A stretch of DNA of 29,360 nucleotides from contig DCLA01000027.1 in assembly GCA_002320815.1 (NCBI GenBank), positions 1 through 29,360 on the forward strand, in the 5' to 3' direction. Shown here piece after piece: positions 6,456-12,669 of this stretch. The position numbers and the translations under genes were made by a program. Below the pieces are notes generated by a model. The model did no database searches and was not told where the DNA came from. It saw only the letters and a program-made list of their open reading frames with translations. Numbering within the stretch: position 1 is the stretch's first letter; every line of letters begins with the position of its first letter. The DNA is from Myxococcales bacterium UBA1660 (lineage in GTDB: Bacteria > Myxococcota_A > Polyangia > Polyangiales > Houyiibacteriaceae).

Positions 6456-9404
6456 CTACCGGCCGCGCCGACGCCCCAGGGCCAGGAGCACGAGGAGGCA
6501 GAGTCCCGACCCACCGGGGCCGCCACCGACGGCCGAGCACCCGTCCCCCGAGCCGCCGCCATCCGAGCCGTCGGACGCCATCGGCCGGCCTCGCGCGAGA
6601 GACAGCGCGGACATCTCCAAGGACCCGGGCGTCGTGCGAGTGAGGGTGACGAGGCGAACTCGCTCCCCGGTCACGGCGAGCGGGGTGAGGTCGACCTCCC
6701 CGTAGCGACCCTCGGGCGCCGCCGCGAGGCGTTGGCAGGTGCGGGCTCCGACCGAGGTGTCCTCGGCACAGACCTCGACTTCGGCGTCCGCGCGGAACCA
6801 GAAGCTCGCGCTCCGCGCATCGGCCGTCGCCACTCCTCGGGGCAAGTGGCGCGCGACGCCGAGGAAGCGGTCGACACGAGAGGCCGCCGTGCGCGCGCAC
6901 CCCGAGAGAGCCACGCCGTCGGCGCGGTGCGCCTTCCCCTCGCACGTGCTGTCGAAGGTCGCGTCGGTGCTCCCACCCCAGACGGCATCGTCATAGGCGG
7001 CCCACGCCCCGTCCGAGAGCCAGAGGCGGTCGACCACGCGGTCCTGGTGAAGGACTTCCACCGTCAGGTCACGGACGAGACCGACGTCCAGGGATACCGA
7101 GCGAGAGCCCTCGAGCGTGTCCAGGTCCACGTCGAGGCGGGGCATCGACCCGCCGTCCGGGGCGACCCGGTCGATCCGCAGGCGAATGGCCCCGGCCGAG
7201 CCGGCAAAGCGCTCGAGGTCCAAGCCGAGGTCGGCTCCCAGGAGAACGGCTGCGGTCACGGCGACCGGTGGCACCGTCGCTGTCGCCGGCGAGGGGCGGG
7301 TCCAGGTGTCGACCGTCGGCTCGTCCAGGACGGTGCTCGCGGCAGATCGCAGCAAGTCTGCCCTGGCCAGCGTCTCCAAGAGAGCCCCGACCAGCTCGCG
7401 CGCCAAACCAGAGCGGTGACCCCAGACCTGTACGTTCAGGACTCGTTGGTCCGGAGCCGGGGCCGGGTACTCGTCCCGAAGCCACTGGGTCCGTGCGGTC
7501 CATCGACCCTCGGCCGAGCGGTAGAGCTTGAGCTCCACAGCTTGGTCGAGGGTTCCTTCGGCATCGTGCCGGTAGGTGGCCTGGAGGGCGCCCAGGGCCG
7601 GAAGCAAGCCCAGGTCCACCAGGGCCGCGCCGCCCGCGCGGTCGCACAGGGCCTTGCTGTGCTCGTAGGTCTCGCCGGCGGTCTCCACTGCCAGGAGACT
7701 TCCCGCGACCACACCATCTTCGACGAGGTCGAAGGCATAGACCCGCTCGGCGTTCGTGAGTTCGGGCAAGTCGTTGGGGGTACTGTCGACCCGCTCGAGT
7801 CCATCGATCCGAAGCGTGTCGAGGAGCGTGGTGACTTCACCGAAGATGGGATCGGTCAGCGCCAGTCGGACGCTTCCGACCGGCTCGGTGAGTCCAGCCG
7901 GGGCGCTCAGGCGGCTGCGAGCGATTGCGCGACGAGCGAGCTGAGCGCCGAGCCGACCGTTCGATTCGAGGCCCCCGACCGTACCCGAGGAGGACTCGAG
8001 ACCGTACTGGAGACCGTCGGGGATCCCGTCGTCGTCCGAGTCGGGATCGTTCGGGTCGGTGCCGTAGAAGCAGGACTCGGCGAAGTCCCCGAGGCCGTCG
8101 AGATCCGTATCGGCGAGACCGCTGACCGCGGCGACTTCGATATCGGCGGACGTATCCGACGCGAGCCACACGTAGGTGTCGAGATAGTTCTGATTGCCCT
8201 TGCCCGTCGACGTGTGATTTCCCCAGCTCCGCGCGTTGAGGTTGGCCACCGCCGGAAGCCCGTAGGGGCCCGGGTCGATCCCGGCTTCCCCCGAGGTCTC
8301 GAGTCCGAGCTCGCCGGAGAGCATCGTGTTCGCATTGGCCTGGACCGCCGAGTCGTTCCACCGCATCGCGAGCGGCGACCGAGAGCCGTCGGACCGGACT
8401 TCATACATCCGCATGCCTTGGTAGCTCGTCTCGATGTCCGAGCCGACATAGTGGAACTCGCCGGTGTTGATGCGAACCCGGCATGCGTAGTTGCCCGGCG
8501 CGACCGGGGTCCCCGCGTGCACGCCGTTCCAGAGCACGGTGTTCAGGCCTGGCGAGGTGGGGCCGACGGCGAGGAAATCATCGTCGTTCGTGCCTTCGAA
8601 GAGCCCATCGCCGTCCAGGTCGCACACCAGGTGGTAGGTGCCTTCGACGTTGGTGTCGAACTGGAAGCGACCGAAGCTCTCTCCCGGGACGACCTGATTG
8701 CAGGGGGAGATCGGCGTCCCATCGACATCGAGGCTGACCCCGCCGATGTAATCCAGACCATAGGCGCGCGGCGCTAGCGACACATAGGTGGCCACGGTAG
8801 GGGGGCGCAGGTAGATGGGGAACTCGGGGGTGACGGTGTGGCCGTACATGGAGACCGAGCGCCCTCCGTCGGGACCGTCCACGCCGATGCGGTTGGCGTT
8901 GACGTTATAGACGTAGCCCGCGAGCCCATCGAGGAGCAGCTCGACTACCGCGGTCTCCCCCGTATCTCCTCCAGGGACCACTGCGTAGAATGATGCGTTC
9001 GTCGCGCGGCTCGCTGCGAAGGAGCCAGCGTTGAACATCCAGTCGTAGGAGTGCAGGCGGCCGCCGTCGTCTTCCTGGCCTACGACCTCCACGTCCCAGC
9101 GGATCCCGACCACCTGCCCCTGCTCGGTCGTCAACCCGTACGCCCCGGCGGGCAACCCCGTCGTGTCCGCCGTCTCACCGGAGGCGAGCGTCGTGACGGG
9201 CGTGCCGTCGGGAGCCGTCACCGAGACGTTGCCGACGCCGACCCACCGAATGGACTCGGCGCCTGGGGCCACGATGTCCACGTAGAGCTGAGCGCCGCTA
9301 CGCAGCGCCTGGGTGGTGGCGAGCTGATCCGTCCCTTCGGCGAGCGCCAGACCGGGAACGAAGAGCGAGGAGAGAGCGAGGAAGGAGAGGATGAGCCGTT
9401 GCAT
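6456..9404 (-). CDS. MYXO-CTERM-type surface protein with thrombospondin type 3 repeats
   Basis: A 982-residue exported protein. A signal peptide ending ALA (MQRLILSFLALSSLFVPGLA) opens it. The middle has calcium-binding Asp-rich segments (DLDGDGLFEGTNDDDF; TDLDGLGDFAES; DPNDPDSDDDGIPDG) typical of thrombospondin type 3 repeats, and a FlgD-like Ig segment (WNGVHAGTPVAPGNYACRV). The C-terminus has a Gly/Ser linker, GDGCSAVGGGPGG, a Leu/Val helix and RRRGR. This is the MYXO-CTERM layout, in which the Cys is processed and lipidated by a myxosortase for surface display. The frame is open upstream to 10646, but that stretch overlaps the PLP enzyme on the other strand, and the signal peptide fixes the ATG at 9404. 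Neither a -10 nor a Shine-Dalgarno is clear at the start. Binding role unknown. Confidence 0.85.
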   Translation of the reverse strand: MQRLILSFLALSSLFVPGLALAEGTDQLATTQALRSGAQLYVDIVAPGAESIRWVGVGNVSVTAPDGTPVTTLASGETADTTGLPAGAYGLTTEQGQVVGIRWDVEVVGQEDDGGRLHSYDWMFNAGSFAASRATNASFYAVVPGGDTGETAVVELLLDGLAGYVYNVNANRIGVDGPDGGRSVSMYGHTVTPEFPIYLRPPTVATYVSLAPRAYGLDYIGGVSLDVDGTPISPCNQVVPGESFGRFQFDTNVEGTYHLVCDLDGDGLFEGTNDDDFLAVGPTSPGLNTVLWNGVHAGTPVAPGNYACRVRINTGEFHYVGSDIETSYQGMRMYEVRSDGSRSPLAMRWNDSAVQANANTMLSGELGLETSGEAGIDPGPYGLPAVANLNARSWGNHTSTGKGNQNYLDTYVWLASDTSADIEVAAVSGLADTDLDGLGDFAESCFYGTDPNDPDSDDDGIPDGLQYGLESSSGTVGGLESNGRLGAQLARRAIARSRLSAPAGLTEPVGSVRLALTDPIFGEVTTLLDTLRIDGLERVDSTPNDLPELTNAERVYAFDLVEDGVVAGSLLAVETAGETYEHSKALCDRAGGAALVDLGLLPALGALQATYRHDAEGTLDQAVELKLYRSAEGRWTARTQWLRDEYPAPAPDQRVLNVQVWGHRSGLARELVGALLETLARADLLRSAASTVLDEPTVDTWTRPSPATATVPPVAVTAAVLLGADLGLDLERFAGSAGAIRLRIDRVAPDGGSMPRLDVDLDTLEGSRSVSLDVGLVRDLTVEVLHQDRVVDRLWLSDGAWAAYDDAVWGGSTDATFDSTCEGKAHRADGVALSGCARTAASRVDRFLGVARHLPRGVATADARSASFWFRADAEVEVCAEDTSVGARTCQRLAAAPEGRYGEVDLTPLAVTGERVRLVTLTRTTPGSLEMSALSLARGRPMASDGSDGGGSGDGCSAVGGGPGGSGLCLLVLLALGRRRGR

Positions 9405-9512
9405 TGCCGAGACGCTCAGCAAAGGATGGGCCACCCCCCGGGACCGAGCGTCGTGCTCGCGCGTCCCGATCTGGCACCCGAAATGGGACACGGAGAGGCA
9501 CTGGCGGGCTCC

Positions 9513-9518
9513 TATACT
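9513..9518 (+). promoter_or_regulatory. Leaderless-type -10 (TATACT) for the PLP enzyme
   Basis: TATACT is the best match to TATAAT in the set and lies 6 nt before the GTG at 9525. It favours that GTG over the ATG three codons later. Confidence 0.6.
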
Positions 9519-9524
9519 CGCGTC

Positions 9525-10580
9525 GTGCAGACGATGGCCTACCTGAACCACGCCGGAACCTCCTGGCCCAAGGCGCTCGAGGTCCGGGCGGCCGTGGAGC
9601 GCGTCTTCACGGGGGACCCGGGGACCTGGGCGGAGGACTTCGAGCGGGACCAGGCCGAGGTCGCCCGGCTGCTCGGCGTCGCGCCCGACCGACTCCTGCT
9701 CACGCCGGGGTGCACCTCGGCCCTCGCCCTGGCCCTCGCCGATCTGCCCTGGAGCCCTGGCGACCGGGTGCTCACGTCGTCCTTCGAACATCACGCGCTC
9801 ATGCGACCGCTGCGGGCCCTGGAGCGACGGGGGGTGGAGGTCGTGGCCATCCCGGCGAGGGGCGACGACCCTTTCGACCTCGACGCCTTCGCCGACGAGC
9901 TGGCTCGTGGGGCCCGCGCGGTCGCGATCAGCCACGCCTCCAACGTGACCGGCGCGCTGCTGCCCGTGGGGGCCATCCTCGCGGACGCACGCGAGCGCGG
10001 CGCGTGGACATTGGTCGACGCCGCGCAGACCGCGGGGTGGCTCCCGCTCCCCCTCGAGGCCGACCTGGTCGCCTTCGCCGGCCACAAGGGGCCCGGCGCG
10101 CCCTGGGGAGTCGGTGGCCTCGTGGTCGGGTCCGAGGTCCCGATGGCGAGCGCGGGGGCGGTGTGCACCCTGGGCGGCGAGCCTCCGCCGCGGGCCACGC
10201 CCGGCTACTGCGACGCCGGGTCGGTGGATCGCGCGGCGCTGGCGGGCCTCGCGGCCGGGCTGCGCCGCATGGCCGACGACGCCCCCCTCGACCGCGCGCG
10301 GGCTCACATCGCCCGCCTCGAAGCGGCGTCGGGCGAGCTCGAGCGGTTGGGGCCGCCCCCGGCCGCGCGCATGCCTACCCTGGCGCTCCGGGTCCCGGAC
10401 CCCGAGCCCATCCGGGTTCGCCTCCGCGACGCCGGCGTGGTCGCTTCGGTGGGCCTCCAGTGCGCTCCCCGAGCCCACGAGACCTTGGGCACGGCGCCGA
10501 GCGGCGCGCTCCGCTTCAGCGCCGGTCCCACGACGACCGCCGCCGACATCGACCGCGCGATCGCGGCGCTGACGCGCTGA
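9525..10580 (+). CDS. Class V aminotransferase / cysteine desulfurase-like PLP enzyme
   Basis: A 351-residue fold-type I PLP enzyme of the NifS/SufS branch, whose members move sulfur from cysteine or act on related amino acids. Visible landmarks are: AYLNHAGTSWPK at the N-terminus; TPGCTSALALAL; the SSFEHHA segment (compare SxxEHxA); VAISHASNVTGALLPV; DAAQTAG (pyridine-ring Asp and Gln); FAGHKGPGAPWGVGG with the PLP Lys after His; and near the C-terminus VGLQCAPRAHETLG, where the Cys matches the active-site loop Cys of desulfurases. At 351 residues it is shorter than the usual ~400. The GTG start is set by the TATACT 6 nt upstream; an ATG at 9534 is the alternative. No isc/suf genes are nearby, so a dedicated rather than housekeeping role is likely. 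Confidence 0.85.
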   Translation: MQTMAYLNHAGTSWPKALEVRAAVERVFTGDPGTWAEDFERDQAEVARLLGVAPDRLLLTPGCTSALALALADLPWSPGDRVLTSSFEHHALMRPLRALERRGVEVVAIPARGDDPFDLDAFADELARGARAVAISHASNVTGALLPVGAILADARERGAWTLVDAAQTAGWLPLPLEADLVAFAGHKGPGAPWGVGGLVVGSEVPMASAGAVCTLGGEPPPRATPGYCDAGSVDRAALAGLAAGLRRMADDAPLDRARAHIARLEAASGELERLGPPPAARMPTLALRVPDPEPIRVRLRDAGVVASVGLQCAPRAHETLGTAPSGALRFSAGPTTTAADIDRAIAALTR

Positions 10581-10631
10581 GCGCCTCGTCCCGCGTACGA
10601 GACCGCGCTCGATCCCTCCCGATGGGGGCGG

Positions 10632-10637
10632 TACCGT
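10632..10637 (+). promoter_or_regulatory. Leaderless-type -10 (TACCGT) for the gene at 10645
   Basis: TACCGT lies 7 nt before the ATG at 10645 and overlaps an alternative GTG at 10636, arguing against that GTG. Confidence 0.5.
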
Positions 10638-10644
10638 GGAACCC

Positions 10645-11334
10645 ATGGCCCGCGCGATCCTCGGTCTCCTGCTGTCGATGGGGACCCACGTCGCCCTCGC
10701 TCAGGAGCCTTCTGCCGACCCCCCGCCGATCGAGATCGTGGAGCACTCGGAGCTCGGTGGCTCGGCGAGCGCGGAGGTCGAGGTCGGCTCCGGCGAAGTC
10801 GAGCTGGGCTGGCTGGGCCTCGTCTTCGACGTGGAGCTCCTCGGGGTCGGCATCTACGCGCCGCCGGTCCGCGCCCAGCTCAACCTCGCGCTCTTCGTCG
10901 CGGTCGCCTGGCATCCCTGGCTGGAAATCGGGCTCTACTCCGGTGTCTTCGGGGTCGCCCCCCGGACCGACACCACCTACCGGGTCGGCGGTCAGGTCCG
11001 GATCAACGTGCCCATCCCGCGGTGGCGCCGCGATCTCGATCGCTTCATCTCCTTCGCGCTCGGCGGCGGAGTGCACATGGTTGCGCCGGAGGACGACGTG
11101 CCCGTCGACGGGACCGTGGGTCCGTGGGGAACCGCCGCCGTCATGATGCGCTGGCTGAACCTGAAGCCCAAGGGCGAGGCCAATGATGCTCCGTGGGCCG
11201 CCCGGGTCGGCGCCGCGCTCGGGGTCCGCTACCACTACCTGCACGGAGGCAATCCGTCGCTCCTCGGTCGCGAGCGCGGTCACGCCATCGTGGGGTTCTT
11301 CTCGTTCGCGATCTCCCTCGAACACATCGGGTAG
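10645..11334 (+). CDS. Probable outer-membrane beta-barrel protein, 229 aa
   Basis: A signal peptide (MARAILGLLLSMGTHVALA, cut before QEPS) is followed by ~40 acidic residues (EIVEHSELGGSASAEVEVG). The rest has alternating polar/hydrophobic stretches such as GWLGLVFDVELLGVGIYA, LNLALFVAVAWHPWLEIGLY, YRVGGQVRINVPI, FISFALGGGVHMV and HAIVGFFSFAISLEHIG. That fits an eight-stranded barrel ending in a beta strand, although the last residue is Gly rather than Phe. No enzyme motif is present. It follows the PLP enzyme by 64 bp with its own -10, and is the last gene before the inverted-arm element, whose left arm starts 29 bp after its stop and may terminate its transcript. No named family recognised. 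Confidence 0.75.
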   Translation: MARAILGLLLSMGTHVALAQEPSADPPPIEIVEHSELGGSASAEVEVGSGEVELGWLGLVFDVELLGVGIYAPPVRAQLNLALFVAVAWHPWLEIGLYSGVFGVAPRTDTTYRVGGQVRINVPIPRWRRDLDRFISFALGGGVHMVAPEDDVPVDGTVGPWGTAAVMMRWLNLKPKGEANDAPWAARVGAALGVRYHYLHGGNPSLLGRERGHAIVGFFSFAISLEHIG

Positions 11335-11363
11335 ACTCCGCGCGTGGGAAAGCTCCTGGGGGC

Positions 11364-11501
11364 GATGAAATAGCGGCCGAAGGCCCTGTGTCATGCGCCT
11401 GCTCCCGTGCCCCGCCGAAGGCGGTTGCCCCGCCGCAGGCGGTTGCCCCGCCGTAGGCGGTTGCCCCGCCGCAGGCGGTTGCCTCGCCGCAGGCGATGCC
11501 C
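11364..11501 (+). repeat. Left inverted arm with tandem GNA mini-hairpins
   Basis: A tip palindrome (11364-11394) is followed by CGCCTGCTCCC and then an 18-bp unit GTTGCCCCGCCGNAGGCG repeated about four times, the last with TCGCC and GGCGATGCCC. Each unit holds a self-complementary GCC-GNA-GGC core. N is A, C, T and C in successive copies while the stem is constant. Confidence 0.8.
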
Positions 11502-11507
11502 GACGGT

Positions 11508-11647
11508 GTCGAGCCTGGGCTCAGTTGGAGCCACCGAAGCTTCACGTGATGCGGGTCCGCAGCAGAGAGACCCGTAGGAGAGTCTAGGCGGCTGAGGTAG
11601 GCGGCGAACTGAGTCTTCCGTTCCCGCAATCCGCCACTGGGCTCGAC
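11508..11647 (+). other. Potential structured RNA leader of the IVP gene
   Basis: Nested complementary pairs are visible. GTCGAGCC (11508-11515) pairs with GGCTCGAC (11640-11647). Inside it, 11517-11526 pairs with 11607-11616 over 10 positions, two of them G-U. Inside that, CGGGTC (11552-11557) pairs with GACCCG (11569-11574). The outer stem closes 12 nt before the ATG of the IVP gene. A folded leader, or an RNA partner of the encoded protein, is possible. Confidence 0.4.
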
Positions 11648-11659
11648 GAAGAAGCGCCC

Positions 11660-12013
11660 ATGCCCTTCGACCACGAGAAGCTGGACGTCTACCACCGCGC
11701 ACTCGACGCACTCGAGCTGTCCGATCGGATCGGCACGATGCTGCCGCCGGGCCGAGCCGGCGTCCGCGACCAACTCGACCGCGCCTCCACCTCCGTGGTC
11801 GCGAACATCGCCGAAGGTGCCGGCGAGTTCAGCCGACCGGAGAAGGCGCGCTTCTATCGAATCGCTCGACGCTCTGCGATCGAAGTCGTCGCCTGGTTGG
11901 ATATCACCCGGCGCAGGAACGAGGCCAACCGATCGACGATCGATCAGGCGATGGAGGACTACCGAGCCATCGTCGCCATGCTCGTTCGGCTGATTCGGGC
12001 CGTTCGGCCCTGA
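11660..12013 (+). CDS. Four-helix-bundle protein (S23 / 23S rRNA intervening-sequence protein family)
   Basis: A 117-residue protein matching the S23/IVP four-helix-bundle family (relatives include IVS-encoded proteins and the Avd accessory protein of diversity-generating retroelements). The opening DHEKLDVYHRALDALELS and the core VVANIAEGAGEFSRPEKARF with IARRSAIEVVAWLD are the family's signature (compare xxIAEGxGRxSxxExxRFxxIAxGSxxE). The length is normal. Family members form basic homopentamers thought to bind nucleic acid; a biochemical role is not established. No -10 hexamer precedes the ATG and only a weak GAAG is present, so expression may depend on the structured leader or on read-through from upstream. 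It is enclosed by long inverted arms. Confidence 0.85.
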   Translation: MPFDHEKLDVYHRALDALELSDRIGTMLPPGRAGVRDQLDRASTSVVANIAEGAGEFSRPEKARFYRIARRSAIEVVAWLDITRRRNEANRSTIDQAMEDYRAIVAMLVRLIRAVRP

Positions 12014-12038
12014 AACGCAAAGGCGTCCGCCTGCGGCG

Positions 12039-12143
12039 GGGCATCGCCTTCGGCGAGGCAACCGCCCTCCGGGCGGGGCAACCGCCCTCCGGGCGGGGCA
12101 AGGGAGCAGGCGAATGAAACGCGGCCGAAGGCCCTGTTTCATC
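12039..12143 (-). repeat. Right inverted arm with tandem GNA mini-hairpins
   Basis: Read on the minus strand it matches the left arm: GATGAAA tip palindrome, CGCCTGCTCCC, two GCCCC-GCCCGGAGGGCG units and then TCGCCGAAGGCGATGCCC. A further GCCGCAGGC hairpin lies inward at 12024-12040. The unit loops are GGA, GGA, GAA and GCA, again c(GNA)g. The tip palindrome keeps GGCCGAAGGCC on the plus strand, as in the left arm. Confidence 0.8.
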
Positions 12144-12154
12144 CACCTGCTGAC

Positions 12155-12580
12155 TCAACCGGTCCACTCGGCGAGGAAGCGCTCGGCGCGGGCCATCTCG
12201 GTGGCGTCGAGGGAGACCCGCATGTGGTCCAGGGCTTCGGGCACCGCGCGGAAGGCATGCCGCCGTTCGTTGCGGACCTCGCGCACGATGCGGTCGAGCT
12301 GCAGACCGAGGGTCGCGTTGGTCGGCGAGACCAGGATGGCCACCCGCTCCAGGCGAGAGTTCATGTGCGTGAAGAGCTCGGCCAGGCGGTCGGCCGCCGG
12401 CTGCGGGTAGATGCGCACCGGGCGATGGTCGGCGCAGAGCACGGGAGCCACGCCCTTGGGCATCTGGGAGACCACCTCGGCCAGGCGTCGGCTGTACTCG
12501 TCGGCTTCCTCGCGGGTGTGGAGGTCGAAGACGCGCGCCTCGATCAGGCGGCCGACGGAGGGCTCCAGCGTGTAGCTCAC
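12155..12580 (-). CDS. Hypothetical protein, possibly SpoIIAA/STAS-like fold
   Basis: A 141-residue cytosolic protein starting with GTG at 12580 (VSYTLEPSVGRLIEARVFDLHT). The start is set by TAAGCT 8 nt upstream. A beta-strand opening, an amphipathic helix (REEADEYSRRLAEVVSQM), then VAPVLCADHRPVRIYP and later RVAILVSPTNATLGLQLDRI resemble the alternating layout of SpoIIAA/STAS-like proteins. No catalytic motif is present and the assignment is structural guesswork. The gene follows the FG-GAP lipoprotein on the same strand with 89 bp between. Its stop lies 12 bp outside the right tip of the inverted-arm element, whose palindrome could serve as its terminator. Confidence 0.7.
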   Translation of the reverse strand: MSYTLEPSVGRLIEARVFDLHTREEADEYSRRLAEVVSQMPKGVAPVLCADHRPVRIYPQPAADRLAELFTHMNSRLERVAILVSPTNATLGLQLDRIVREVRNERRHAFRAVPEALDHMRVSLDATEMARAERFLAEWTG

Positions 12581-12588
12581 GGCGGGCC

Positions 12589-12594
12589 AGCTTA
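12589..12594 (-). promoter_or_regulatory. Leaderless-type -10 (TAAGCT) for the gene at 12580
   Basis: On the minus strand TAAGCT is followed by 8 nt and the GTG at 12580. Confidence 0.5.
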
Positions 12595-12607
12595 GCGGAA
12601 TGGTCCG

Positions 12608-12630
12608 GTGGCGCACTTGGTGAGCGCCAC
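12608..12630. terminator. Possible terminator hairpin between tandem genes
   Basis: GTGGCGC and GCGCCAC form a perfect 7-bp stem with a 9-nt loop, 40 bp past the stop of the FG-GAP lipoprotein and 14 bp before the next gene's -10. No U-run follows on the minus strand. Confidence 0.35.
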
Positions 12631-12669
12631 TTTCAAACGTCCGCGAGCGGGGAGTATGACCGCTGGGGG

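Larger units (their letters stand above)
11364..12143. mobile_element. Candidate IVS-like element: inverted arms around an S23/IVP gene
   Basis: The two ends are long inverted copies. Reading the right end on the minus strand gives GATGAAA, a GGCC hairpin, CGCCTGCTCCC, then GCCCCGCC units in the same order as the left end on the plus strand. CGCCTGCTCCC at 11397-11407 is perfectly inverted at 12102-12112. Each tip holds a ~29-nt palindrome whose centre is GGCCGAAGGCC. Inside are a structured stretch (11508-11647) and a four-helix-bundle gene (11660-12013). Complementary ends around an S23 gene is the known layout of rRNA intervening sequences, yet here the neighbours are protein genes. No transposase and no clear target duplication is seen. 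The left tip begins 29 bp after one stop codon, and the right tip ends 12 bp from another gene's stop. Confidence 0.6.

Noticed and set aside
9405..10646. Minus-strand extension of the MYXO-CTERM protein to 1396 residues
   Set aside because: The extension lies opposite the PLP enzyme, is Arg/Gly/Ala-rich shadow sequence, and a clear signal peptide starts at 9404.
11400..11500. 18-bp tandem units as a CRISPR array
   Set aside because: Units are directly adjacent, self-complementary and without spacers, and the opposite arm is inverted.
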